64,000 bases of DNA. Source: Atopsyche davidsoni. Lineage: Eukaryota; Arthropoda; Insecta; Trichoptera; Hydrobiosidae. The stretch spans positions 13,144,001 through 13,208,000 of the forward strand of contig JAILWY010000012.1 of the NCBI GenBank assembly GCA_022113835.1. Reading direction: 5' to 3'. A program made the position numbers and the translations under genes. Under the pieces are notes generated by a model. The model was not told the origin of the DNA. It worked only from the letters and a program-made list of their open reading frames with translations, and searched no databases. Positions 46,568 through 58,729 of the stretch are shown here, piece after piece (the stretch's first letter is position 1; the number at the start of each line of letters is the position of its first letter).

Positions 46568-48289
46568 CTTATTACCAAAGCACTTGCCATAAAATTGGAG
46601 GACAAGATGGCGGTAGATTTCTTTTGTTGTGTTAAACTCTGAATTAAAGCGAAAGAATTCAACCAGATCATCTTTTGTATTCTTTATAAACCACATAAAA
46701 GATTGCCATAAAAAATGAGTTATAAAGGGAAAAAAATATATGTATAAGTAAAATTTCCAATTATACCGCCATCGTTGCTCTGGTGGATGTTTTATTTTAG
46801 GATATAAACGGTGGGCGGATCGCATTCAATGCATTAAGCCAAATTATTTGCTAGACAATTGGACCAAATGCGTTGTAAAAATCTTGTTTGAGGTGATGCA
46901 GTATAACCAAGAAACTAGATGGTTTTTTATTTACATACTACTGCATCGTAAAAAGTCTATTTGTCAATGATAATATTTTATCTTAGGTGGTACGTAATGT
47001 GTCTTACTAATTTTAATATATATTTATAATGCTCTTTTAACATGCAAATATATATGGTAATGTTATTTTGTTACTTTTTATATATTGAAACTTGACATGA
47101 CTAAAAAAAGTTTTCTGGTTTATAGAAATGTTACACTGACAGTTGATTAGTCTTCCAAAATATTTTTTTTTATGAAATATATTATAAATATTAAGTAAAA
47201 ATCTTTGTCTGAATTGTATAACAAAAAATATATGTAGTAGAAATATTATTAATTCATTAAAATATACATACTCAAATATTTTTTTCGTAATTTAAAGTAG
47301 TATGGTGATTATGTTTTAATGTGGATGGTCGAGAATATATTGATTTTTCGAAATGTAATTTTTTTTTAAAATTATTTATAACAGCCAATTGCAGATCTCA
47401 GAGTGGGATCCTTCAAACAAGCTTAAAGATTATTCATCTGATATATAACTGTGTCAACTAATTTAAGACATTATGTGGATGATGTCAGGTGGCATCCTCA
47501 GATAAGCTTCATAGATTGCCGCCTCCCTTCCCCGAGTCAGAAATTCCCATTGATTCATGCTTTAGCCATACAAGTGGAGTATGTGAGTAGCTGATGTTGA
47601 CTCTCCTTTTTCACCAGCACACAGAACGTTTCTAGTTTATGTCATCTAAATATAATATATTTAATGGATATTGACGAGTTAAATTTTTATTGGATAAATT
47701 AAAAAAAATAATTGATATCCTAAATAAAATGTTTTGTTTTTGAGTATTTCGATATGTAAAGGGTGAATAAGTTATTTCGGAATTTCGCTTTTTTTTAAAA
47801 TATGATTTTTATTATCAATAGCACATTTTAAGTTAAAAAATCAATGGGAATGTTTTTTTTAAATATTAATATAATACATATAATATTAGAAAAATAGTCA
47901 GGTAATATTTTTGAATACAGCACAAGACACAATGATGTCTCCTGATGGTTATATACATATTTTCCAAGGAAAATGCTATCGAAAATTAAATAAAAATATT
48001 TTGTTCAACAATATTTGTTAAGATCCTTGTTTTTAATTTAAAGAAAATTTAAGATTTAGCTGTGTGAAAAAAATGGGTAATGTTTGAAAAATTGTGGCGT
48101 GATATATTATGGTTAAAAAATCTCATTTTAATTTATTGAATAATTTTAAACAATATATTAAATTTTATTAAGGTTGAGAAAATTTTAATTACCGAGAATA
48201 CATAACTGTAATCGCCTTCTATCTCATATTTCGTACCAATTTTTTTTATTAACCCTAGCCATTTTTGCTTTTGCAAGCGAGTGAATGTC
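46568..48289. other. AT-rich intergenic DNA
   Basis: No gene recognised. A minus-strand frame at 46562-46825 (87 codons) reads plausibly (MRSAHRLYPKIKHPPEQRW and KNTKDDLVEFFRFNSEFN) but overlaps the MITE duplication and matches no family I know. A less AT-rich patch at about 47,390-47,640 was not identified. Confidence 0.4.
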
Positions 48290-48440
48290 TCATCATCATC
48301 AGGCGCCTCTCCTCAGAGGAGGTTGGTGACCATTTAATAGAGAACATCTCTATCTCCCAGTCCTATTAGTTCGGCTGTATTCGTAATGTCGCAAGTACTG
48401 CATCCATGTAAACATTCTTCTTCCTATGCCTCTTTTTTCT
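48290..48440 (-). mobile_element. LINE 3'-end fragment
   Basis: Similar to the 3' part of the element at 10,385-10,560: GCCTCTCCTCAGAGGAGG, GGTGACCATTT, GAACATCTCTATC, and CATCCATGTAAACATTCTTC in the same order. Only about 150 bases remain. Confidence 0.65.
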
Positions 48441-50720
48441 GGACAATCGGAGCCAGTATCTGAGTGAATGTATATTTTCTGATAAATATTAAATTTAATA
48501 AAAAGTGTTCAGCGAATCTCAAAGAATGTAATGAAGCCGGAAGTTATTGGATGTAATTATTGCTTGGGATTTGGCCGGTGAGGCAATCTCAGAAAAGTTG
48601 CATTCTTAGGTTTCCCTCGCCGGACCGCGCTGTTTGCGTCCCCGGGACGTCTGCGGTCTAATGGCACTTGCGCCTTACAGGAATGGTCCCTAAGAGGCCC
48701 TGACGATAATTTAATTACTCTATTAACTGTAATTACTGCATAAAGCGAGCCCCACACTGACATTAGGGAACTGCGCCGGTTTTTTCACGCTTTCTCTGGG
48801 AGCATAAAGGGAGCTTTTCCGGATTGTCTAAGAATTAAAGCTCCGCCACCGCTTTTTGAATATTTAAGCACACCCAGGCTTGCGCGAGCTGTGCTCTCAA
48901 AATTACCCGGAGTCTTGATTTCTAATCGCAGTCTCCGGGGAATCGAGAAAATATGTAGGTACCCACCAAATAACTATTTTAGAATTAAGTATTCAACAGT
49001 ATAATTTTTTTGTTTTTTGTAAGCAACTTAAAAAGTGTAAAATTTATAATATATGCTTTCATCCAAGCGATAAGTATGATTAATAAAATGTCTAAAAAAT
49101 AATCTCCTGGCTTGTATTAGCAAAATGGTAATTCGTTGAGTGCTTTCTCATTTTTAAATAGGCATTTTATAAATCTGCTTTCGCATCCAATTATTACATC
49201 CGTACATGCATGTGATCTTTGCTTTTCAAGTTGCACCGTTGTGTCAAACGAGCGCAGCTCACCTTATTAGAGTGCAAAAAATATAAGATTCTACACCTCG
49301 GAGATTATGCTGATCGCAATTTTACACAAAAAGATTAAACTGAGTGCAAAAAGGCGAAACGGGAAAGCGATACGCGCGTTTTTTTTGGCAGCCATTACCG
49401 ATTGACGGCCGTTTATGAATATGATTAGAATGTTAAGGTAAAAAGAGCACGTGTAGGAAACCTAAACATTATGTTCCTTCACGACTCAAAGGCCGCCGGT
49501 GTATAGTGCGCCCAGCCGAAACAGCGAAAACACTGAAAAGGTACAAACAGATTCATTCGTCCAAGTGTAAACTTGCTACTACTAAAACAAATTAAAAGCT
49601 GGTTATAAGTAAAACAATATGGACCTCAAGCTTTAGCAAACAATCTGTCTTAATTATTAATCTTAAAATTTTAAAAACATCCAAAAATAATACAGCCAAC
49701 AAAGCCAAGCGCGGAACTTCTAACGGTTCAAGATGCTTCTCTATTGGGGATCATAAAAGGTTTAACGACCCAAGAGTTTTTCTCGATCAAACCAGTCGGA
49801 CTATACTAATGACGCGAGGATTAACTATATTGAATCCACTTTGTTGTAAAAATGGAGAGACCGTGCGATGGCTTTTCGCTTCTTGCTTATTACACTCTCG
49901 CCAGGAGTCTCCGGGGAATGTCAGGCTGGTGGGCTCGTGGGGTCGTATCGCGCAAATTGCAGACTCTACTGTGATTAAATTATTTTCGATTGATAATTTT
50001 GATATTTCGCATCCGTGTTCATTCTCGAAGCTGCAAAAGCTGCATCATTAAAATAATTACACGTAGTGTCAATGACGCTATTACTAGAACTATCTAGCAT
50101 TTACTTGCATTTTAATATTTATTTTTTTGCTACAGGTATATTCATGAAAATGGCTAATGCTATTTATTTGTTTTAATACTATGTTTATTTATGTTGTATT
50201 TTTTCGATAGCATCGAATAAAATTATGGATGAGTAAAAAAATCGCATATTACAATGGAATATCAGAGATTTAGAGTAGTATGATTTTTTAATAGTTTGAT
50301 GAATTTTTAATAGTTTTTTTATTTATTATAATCGTCAATGCAGTTGGAAGACGCAATGGGTTTCCAAAAAGTTTATTTCGTCTTTTGGCTGCCTATGTGG
50401 GGCAGATATCTACTCAGACGATTCATAGATGCTTGCAAAATAAAATGTACATATCACTAGGCAATATATGTCGACTCAAAAAATCCAAGATTGTTTATTT
50501 TCTTTTATGTTGATTCATAATAGTTGTATGGGTTATGCTTACAATACGGTGTGTGGCTGTCCCCTGGTGAAAGCAACACGTGGCTAAGGTGGTATCGTAC
50601 ATGCATTTCTATATTGTCGTTATTGAGGGAGTCAAATAAATTAATCTGATATATTTAGCCGCCTGTACAGGATGACGTGTTTGGTGTCCAGTTCTGATGT
50701 TTTCTTGTTTTCTTTGACTT
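48441..50720. promoter_or_regulatory. Gene-free DNA with GC-richer islands (possible enhancers)
   Basis: Islands of mixed, complex sequence stand out from the AT-rich background at about 48,535-48,960, 49,240-49,530 and 49,690-49,960. The first includes TTTAATTACTC, TTAACTGTAATTACTGCAT and several CATAAAG motifs, that is, dense homeodomain-type core sites. They show no coding character. I read them as candidate cis-regulatory elements; this is inference. Confidence 0.35.
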
Positions 50721-51050
50721 CAAAAGACAAACAGCCCAGTTATGGCGCTGCTCTCGAAAGCTCGTCGATCGATTCCCCGGCGTGATCGTCGCAAGCGCAC
50801 GTCGGCCGATCGCCGATTAATTGAAACGCGGCGGGCCGAGCTTATTATAGGCCGCGGCGAGACAAACCACAGGACCGGCCGGGCCACCAAATTACTTCCC
50901 GCCCTTCCCGCGCTACCTCCTCCCCTCCCCCTCCCCTCCCCCTCCCCCTCCCCTCCACCCCGCACCCTTCACCCCTCAAACCTCCACCCCCCCCCCACTC
51001 ACCCCCCCCGGACCCCCCGCACCCCCCAAGCCCCGACAATCGAAAATAAT
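50721..51050. repeat. GC-rich island with C-rich polypyrimidine tract
   Basis: Bases 50,740-50,890 are complex GC-rich DNA. From about 50,918 to 50,957 lie CTCCCC/CCCTCC repeats, followed to 51,032 by runs of seven to nine C. The minus strand is therefore G-rich and prone to G-quadruplexes. Long frames on both strands are shadows of this composition. Confidence 0.65.
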
Positions 51051-54000
51051 GCCATCATATTTTCTAATTTCCAATCTTTGTATTGTGTTACTGTAACGGT
51101 CGAATTACGCCATTACACGAACTCGTAACACCCGATGGCGTTCATATCGTTCGAGAAAAAATGGATTGTATGCTAGGAAATATAATTTATATTCATTTTA
51201 CTGTCTAATTTATTTTGTGATCTAAGAGATTTAGTATTGAGTAGTTGGGGTTGGATATACACTTTTGAGTGCTGGATACACAAAATAGGAAAAATAAACA
51301 TTATTGAATATATAAAAAAAGTCATATTTAGGTAATAAGTAATGCAAGTTCTCTACTAATATCAGTGAAAACGTATAGATTTTGATAATATAATAAATTG
51401 CGTTTTAAGAACCATCACGATTGGAACTATACTGTAGATGAATTAAAAAAGAGCACACTGAAATACAAATGATACTTCTACGAGTGGAAAACTTTTGATT
51501 CGATAATGGTATTAATCGATCAGCGAATTAATCGTGGCATGTTTCGGAACGGCATTACGTTAGTTTAGAATATAATTAATAGGCATTTAAAACCTTGCGG
51601 CAGTAAAGCTAAAAGTTGGCTGCAATTAAAGGACGTCACGCGATGGATGGTATTCGGAGTAACCGTGTTCATCAATTTAGCCACAGCACGAGCGTATTCC
51701 GCGGGGAATCTCACAGCGACCATTACTGCGTTATTTAGGAGAGGTCAATTGAAAACTTTTAAGCAAATTGACTTGTTGTCAGAGTGCTGCGAGTTGTGGC
51801 CACACCACCTCGATTCAATGACATGGCCGCCGTAGTGCGCTATGACTTGTTAAAATAAGATTATATTTTCGCCCAGTCTGTTTGTCTGCTCGTCAGCTGT
51901 GTAATTTAAAAAAAAAAACGTTTTTTTTAAATGAAAATGAGTGTGAATATAAATATACATTTGTTGCAAATTGTTATACTCTGCCTTCAGTCGCAGGCCA
52001 CTAATTATCTGAAATTTATTTTTAAAAAATATTGGTCATATTTGGAAGCTCGCTGTATAAATGACGTCGCCGGTGAATTTAATTATTCTGAAATATTAAA
52101 AACAGTCTGGAGTGTCCGTCGCTAGAGCCGCTGTCTTTGTCTCGGGGATGCTTCGCAGGTCGCTGGGGACGTGCAGTCTGGTGTAGTTACACGCAAACGT
52201 TCAATTTTGATATTCGTAATAAAGTCGAATGATCACTGACCCAGCGGAGAGATCATTAGGTGATTAAGTTGAGTGTGCGTTAAGGTAATTTGGCTTTGTT
52301 TATTGTGCGTGATGTATTTTTGAGTAAAATTGATTAACATGGCATTTAAGTGAAAACCAATATGATGTAATTTTTTTAGTTTTATTACTAGCCAGATACA
52401 TCCAAGCTCAGAACATCTGAGAAAAAAATTCCATTGCTGCGCTTATCTGTATGAGTAGATAGCCGCAAGGGTACACAGGTATAAATAAATTAAGCTTTCT
52501 TTTTGAACCCGCAAAAATTATGAGTATTTATTAGGAGAATATGGTCAGTTTGTTTAAAAAAGTAACTTCTGTTCACAATATCGTGGTATTTTTTCACGCG
52601 TTTCTTTTATTCTACGCAGCGTCATAAAACCTTTTTACTTATAGATTGAGAGTAACGAGTCGCTAATTATACATTCATATTGTGCAACTGGATCAATTTA
52701 ATCGGTGGTGCTTCAGTCAACTGGTGTTACTTGGTTTTCCATTTCATAAGTATTTATACGAAATAAATAGAAAAAATGAAATATCAATAAGTATGAGAAG
52801 TGATACGAAAGCATCAATAAACTAGCATATAATATTTCGTAACCAAAACACAGTATTTTCGTCCCCGTATTTTAATTTAACTTTAATATTTTTCAGCGAA
52901 ATTGAAGCCTTGTCAATCTCAACTTTGTATATCATTGAGAACGCAGAAGTGCAAGCCTGCCGGGAGATTACCCCCGGATCATTATTAAAACATCCACGGA
53001 AGTTTTTAAAGGCCGCTGTTAGGGTGGCACTTACCCCTGGATTAAGTTTTTTTCCGTCGAACAAGGGGCAGTCAGCTTGCCAGGCGATAAGGGTTGCTCT
53101 GGAGGCTTACCGGCCTGATGGGGATGAACGGGAGGGCGGAATTGACTACATCGCGGTGGTTACGAATCTAAAAAAAACAAAAGAAGCATTGATGGCGCCG
53201 AATATGACATAAAAAAGAAATGAGCAAAATAGACTCAGTCATATCGTTTTTATATAAGACTACAGTGTATTGTGTTTTCCTGTTGAGTGAAATCACATAT
53301 GGTTGTTGGTTTTTATTAAAAAGTGTTTTCAAGAATTGCTGGAATTAGGATTGATGATCAGGAATAAGATGCGATATAGGTATGGATCTTATAAAAATGA
53401 TCATTGGTTCTTACACAAGTGTATTTAAGGATTGCTAGGTTGATACAAACTCATTTAAAATATCAACTCCATGAAAGGGATAAAAGCAAAACTACAAGAA
53501 AATGGTTTGAAATCCAGCATTTAACTCGACGTGTAAAGGTAAATAATAGAAAACATGCGTTTTCGACAAGTTTTTTTTTAAAGGCCAAATATACTCGTAT
53601 TAGCATATTTTTGTTTCTACTGAACTTGCAATCGAGGTCCCATATTCAGTGAGTAACTATTTTATGATGATATTTAGTAGATACTATACCAAAAGATTTA
53701 ACGCTAGGAATATCAGGGCACTGGCATTAAAAAAATAACGTTCCATATATATGATGAGATCAAGTATAAGTGAATCCACTAAATGCGTAATTCCCTAGAG
53801 TACAATTTGTCGAAATCGGGGGTTAATTTCACGGTGAGCATTCACGCGATCGCCGCGACTCATAAACAACGCGGTAATTACTATCTAAGTAAAGAGAGCA
53901 ATCACGATAGTATTGCGGGGAATACCCTCGGCGCCGAGTGATTGCCAGAAATGTGACAAGCGGTCACGCATGCACGCTGGACTTCGCATTGGCCATGCCA

Positions 54001-55514
54001 TCTGCCGCAGCAGGGCGAGCTGTGGCCGCGGAGCTTGCCCGACCAAGAACAGTACATTATGCACATGGTGAAGGAAAACAAAAGAATTGTTGCCAATTGG
54101 TATTATCGGCAACCACCGCTCCCCCAGAATCTTAAAATTAATCAGAATAAGCGAACTTGATGAACAATAATTAGAAGTGTGCATGCTGCTACCATCTTGT
54201 ACTTTTCACTATCCTGCAAAAAGGAAGCAGCATTAAAAATTACTTCCATAGATTTAGTACCCATAGTATTTGCCCTTTCTTTTGGTTCTTATTAATACTT
54301 ATATATTGAAGTTTTACAATAGATGAAATCTTATAGCAAGACATAGCAATTCTTTGCACTCAAGCGTTTTCAACTGAAGAAAAGTTCAATTCTTACATTT
54401 TTTTTATTGAATTACCATCTGACCGGAAGTAAGCGACCGACTTCCTAAGCGCCTGTCTGGTGGCGCAAGCCGAGTGCCGGAAGGTGCCCCGAGCTTTATT
54501 TAACCACCCTTAACCAACGCGCATTTGCCAGACGTCATTCTTCAAGTTAGGAAACTCGCGCCAGCTGCTATTCATAAGTTTAGGCATTTATCGAAATCAT
54601 GCTTCAAATTTATTTAACTCGAGTAAAATTACCCAAAAAATTAATGCATGGAAATTACGCAAATAATGATGTGGGTAGCTTGGAATAAACCTTTCAACGA
54701 ACTATTTATGAAAAGTGTTGTTCTTCTCTGTTTTATATCTTGGACTTCTACATTTTTACATAGTAATCAGAGTGATCTTTCCCAAGGTTTACCACCTGTC
54801 ATTTTGCTACACACTAATGTAGTTATTTAATAGTCTATGCAAACTACATCAATGCTGAGATACGTTGATTTTTATTGAAGCTAATACACCATTAAACATT
54901 GAGCGGCTACGACACAGCTATGACGTCTTTATTACTATATTGCTTGGATCTGGTTTAGTAAATGACTTCTAATAAGTAGACGGTATTATGCATGTATTTG
55001 CAAAAAAAAACAGACGTTGTAAATGATATTTTCTTTGAGTAACATATAACCATTAAATGAAAAAAATTAAATAATAAAAAAAATATTTAAAAAAATTTAA
55101 GCCCGAACAGTACTGGGTATTTAATTTAAATTGTAGATTGGCGAAAAATGCGAGATCGTTATTTCCAAATTAAAGTAGCACTTTCGCAATTAAAAAAGGT
55201 TGATTGCGTTGAATTTTTATATTCAAAGCAGGAAGTCAAGGTGCGCGCACATCGCCACTTTTTCTGGAAGATGGCGTCCGGCGGCCGCTCGGATTGCACG
55301 GGAAACGCGGCCATCTGCAATAAATCCCAGCCAGTGTCTCAATAAACCAGCCAGCCACGCTCACGCAGGGTGTTGAGGATATCCGAGGCCAGGGACTACA
55401 AGCACCATGCGATCCATCGTATCTGATGGACGAAGCGAAGAAGCCCACAGCGACATTTCATGCACAGTACCTAAACGAATTGATTTTCAAAGTATTCATG
55501 TAAATCTATTTTTG
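51051..55514. promoter_or_regulatory. Gene-free DNA with spaced GC-richer islands
   Basis: Islands at about 51,590-51,840, 52,060-52,300, 52,890-53,170, 53,800-54,140, 54,420-54,580 and 55,225-55,470 alternate with AT-rich, homopolymer-filled spacers. The islands have complex sequence with balanced composition, hold sites such as GCAATTAAAG, CATAAAC, GGTAATTACT and GGTCACGCATGCACG, and do not encode a recognisable protein. The best of the frames, 52910-53212, has no domain and no splice context I can defend. They are candidate enhancers. Confidence 0.35.
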
Positions 55515-55862
55515 ATCTTCACCGGGTGCCTCTCCTCATATAAGGTTGGCGATCATCTCCTTGAGCATAAATTTGTGCTGAATTAGTGTTCATGGTTTCA
55601 TAAGAGAAAAATATTGTAGTGGGTTTTACACCGCAGTTTTATATTATAAAGAAAAGTCTGCGTACTTCTGTTGCCCAATAGCATTATTATATAATCATTT
55701 TCTTGTAAAGCTCTGGCGTTTAGATCTGATACTCTTTCTACAGCAGGGTACAAGGTACTTTCAGAGCACATCTCCATTACCGATCCTTTTCACACACTCA
55801 GGACACAGAATGGCAGCCGTGCACAAGCAATAGAGTGGGGAGAGCGGGGAAGGTATTTTTGA
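55515..55862 (-). repeat. SINE-like interspersed repeat, copy C
   Basis: Same family as 16,288 and 26,455. It begins (plus strand) with GGGTGCCTCTCCTCA and GGTTGGCGATCAT, resembling the LINE 3' end. It then has TACACCGCAGTTTTATATT, GTAAAGCTCTGGCGTTTAG and CATTACCGATCC, and ends GAGAGCGGGGAAGGT. This is the longest copy and the best one for defining the repeat. Confidence 0.65.
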
Positions 55863-57236
55863 TAATACACGACAAATAAATTACTCGAAAAAGTATATAA
55901 AGATATAGTCGATATTCACGCTCAAAAGTAAAATGATCTGAAGAGGGGAAAAAAACACCGTAACGTTTTAAGTTCTCAAAAACTGCACGTGTATTAAAGT
56001 TTTACAAAATAGAAAAACTGAGTATCAATAATGCATGGTGCATCAGTGGTTAACTTGACTATTATTGAAGGAGTATTTATGGAAGGGGCGCAGCCCTGCA
56101 GCACAGGAGCTGACCGTCTCGCCGTGCATAATATGAGGTCTTGGCCATTTTGCAAATTGTCTTCCCGCTGCAGCAGTGATAAATCCGGAGCTGCGCCGCG
56201 GAAACTTGCGAATGTGGATGCATTATAATTGCGGTGCCATCTGGGGTCTGTGCAATCGAATAAATACTGCGGCGGCCCTGGTAGACACGCAGGAGCTATT
56301 TATTCCAATGTTCACGTAATAATAAAAATGAGCAACGAATTAATCACCCTGCAGAGCTTTGAGGATATTTTGGATATGAGCATATATTTTTTTATAAAAA
56401 AAACATCTGATCTCAACTTGTTTTTGATGAAATGAGCGTCACAGATTGATTATTTTTTCCTTACAAATCCACTATTTTAAAAATGTTTTAATTTAATGTG
56501 GATTTTAGGTATTAAATGAGGCGATGGCTCTGGGTCGGTCACGCAGCCGGCGCTGGTCCTCGGAGGCAGCGAGATGCTGTGAATTCGCATTAAGCACGTA
56601 GAGGGTTCCATCCGTCTTGGATGCTGTCGCCGGCAGAATGGCTCCGTAATCTGGACAATTATTTGGATTTATGATGTTCGTATGTGCAAGCTGAGTGTTT
56701 GGTGTGGAGGGAATTATTGTTTACTTTTATTTGCCGCTCAAAGCGTGTGTCTAATATAATTTGATATAGAATAAGCTTTTAGCAGTAGAAGTTAAAAAAA
56801 AAAATATTCAAGTCTGATATATTACCAAAATAGCACAACGTCCAAGAGAAATCATGTTATCAAATATTTTATAAATTAAAATAAATAAAACGATCAAATG
56901 TTTTGATTGAAATTGCTAATTTAGGAAAAGCTTTATTGCATGCATGGACTGCACGCCTCTATAATTAAAATATTTTATTTAAACAAAAGTCATTTTTTAC
57001 TGTCCGTAGGTAAAAACATTAAAGGTAGGTATATTAAATAAAAACCATGTGACTCTTTATGTACGCATGTCGAGTTGCAAATGCGTTGTTTATCGTACAC
57101 ATAACAGTGAAAGGAAGTAATAAGAAACATTAAAATTTAAAAAAAATTACATACGTATTTAGCTCTAAGCGTACACAAGGTAAAGTTAATACTTAGTAAT
57201 TATTAAAGAATCTATAGTGCGTTATCAAAAAAAATA
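55863..57236. promoter_or_regulatory. Gene-free DNA with GC-richer islands
   Basis: Islands at about 56,030-56,350 and 56,505-56,670, with AT-rich spacers between and after them. The first includes GCAGCCCTGCAGCACAGG and CACGTAATAATAAAA. No coding exon recognised. Confidence 0.3.
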
Positions 57237-57309
57237 TGCCCCGGGTGAGGATCGAACTCACGACCTTAAGATTATGAGACTTACGCGCTGCCTGCTGCGC
57301 CACCGAGGC
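57237..57309 (-). tRNA. tRNA-Met (CAT), elongator type
   Basis: A 73-base cloverleaf on the minus strand. The acceptor stem GCCTCGG pairs with CCGGGGC (one G-T pair), with discriminator A. The D arm has GCGC pairing around AGCAGGCA. The anticodon loop CTCATAA holds CAT and sits on a stem with the T-T mismatch next to the loop that is usual in elongator tRNA-Met. The T arm GTGAG/CTCAC encloses TTCGATC (box B). There is no intron. A run of T for pol III termination starts a few bases after the 3' end (minus strand, 57,226-57,233). It looks functional. Confidence 0.95.
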
Positions 57310-58169
57310 CGGTAACACTCAATAGAAAAAAATCAGTTCTAGTTATTTTTATTTTTAAATATACCGAAAATAAGTCTTGGCACATTTATCACTTTTTGTT
57401 ACTTATCTGTACGCAGCAGAATATAAGTATATAAATACAAATTGATCACTTTTAAAAGGTAGTATGCAGTTGGGTGTTTGTTTGTTCGGGCCATTTGTTG
57501 TCATGAAGCCGTTTCAGCTCGGGTCATGATTATGGTAATTATTACCTTCGATGATAAATTAGGAAGGATAAACAAATATCGTGAGCAATTTAGTTTTGTA
57601 AGTTAAATTGCAAAACTTATTATTGCTTCAACAAAACGTAAATAAACTTATATAAAAAAAATCAAAGTTCTAATTGAAATGCCGCGCGTTACGTTCTCTG
57701 CGAGAAATTGCAACAATAAAATTATTCACCGAAGAACTCGTTTGACAGCGCCAAGAACAGAAAATAAATTAAAGCATGTCGCGGAGCAGACAATCTCCGA
57801 GGGCGGAACAAAATATCCAATCTACAAACACGAGATTTACCGCATAAAGAGCTTACAGTCGAGCTAACTTATCTACACGCTTATTTCGATATAAGTAGTA
57901 GGAAAAAGTACGAATTTTCCCGGCCGCGCGCAGGCGAACCCGCGCTTAGTGCTTAATCCTCGGACTAAGCGGCGCGTCTCGCAGAAATCTAGATGGCATT
58001 TAATGCGGGCACGCGCAAGACGGCGGATTAAGACGGGACTTTAGCGGATTCTTTCGGTAAATGGGATGTCCCCGGAGCGAGCGCCGAGATGATTATCCGG
58101 GCCCGGGCCACCTGGGGCGCGCTTTTTATTATTTTATTATTTGCAGCGCCGCCGCCGGAGCTGCGCCTT
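57310..58169. other. AT-rich DNA passing into a GC-rich island
   Basis: 57,310-57,890 is AT-rich with no recognised feature. From about 57,890 the sequence becomes GC-rich and complex (CGGCCGCGCGCAGGCGAACC), with repeated CTTAG/CTAAG-type short palindromes around 57,945-57,970. It leads into the minisatellite at 58,170. Possibly regulatory. Confidence 0.3.
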
Positions 58170-58281
58170 CCCTGCCGCCCCGCCTCCCTGTCGCCCCGCC
58201 GCCCTGCTGCCCCGCCTCCCTGCCGCCCCGCCGCCCTGTCGCCCCGCCGCCCTGCTGCCCCGCCTCCTTGCCGCCCCGCCG
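58170..58281. repeat. 16-bp minisatellite, 7 units
   Basis: Seven exact-length units of CCCTGCYGCCCCGCCK type (third unit CCCTGCTGCCCCGCCT, and so on). Variants follow a higher-order pattern in which units 1-3 and 4-6 are similar. The minus strand has repeated GGGG runs. Three overlapping proline/alanine-rich frames on the plus strand and two on the minus are artefacts of the repeat. Confidence 0.92.
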
Positions 58282-58685
58282 CGGGGTCACCACGCCGCGG
58301 CGTGCCACGGGGACTGTCAAAACATTTATATATCATACTACATTCAGGTATGAACAGCTAAAGCCCTCTACACACATAGCAACACATACTCAAGGCAAAA
58401 GAGACGCTGTTGGCTAGCTGCAAGTTGGTGGCTGCAAACCATAAGTATTGTTACGCTGGATTCCTTAAGTACCTTTATTTAATAAAATCTATCCAATACT
58501 ATAGATAGTATTTTAACTTAGTAGTACGTCCTATATTTGAGAACTCATTTCTGCATGCTTATTGCAAGATGCTCGGACGGCATGATTAAATTGATTTTGT
58601 GGTTGGAATACCTAAAGATGGGCATTTCGAGAGTCTCCCTGTATTGTTTACAAGATGCCGGGAGTGCCGGCGCATGGGCCCCCCC

Positions 58686-58729
58686 GGGGAGCCCCCGGGG
58701 AGCCCCCGTGGAGCCCCCATGGAGCCCCC
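58686..58729. repeat. 11-bp tandem repeat, 4 units
   Basis: GGGGAGCCCCC, GGGGAGCCCCC, GTGGAGCCCCC, ATGGAGCCCCC in direct succession. Each unit is itself nearly palindromic (GGGG..CCCC), so the array could form hairpins. It lies in a GC-rich island of 58,640-58,900. Confidence 0.88.

Noticed and set aside
46562..46825. 87-codon minus-strand frame beside the hAT MITE
   Set aside because: Its end overlaps the MITE target duplication, it resembles no family I can name, and there is no splice or promoter context; left as unknown.
52910..53212. 100-codon frame in a GC-richer island
   Set aside because: The wording is fairly complex, but there is no recognised domain, the start lies in AT-rich DNA and no splice partners could be found.
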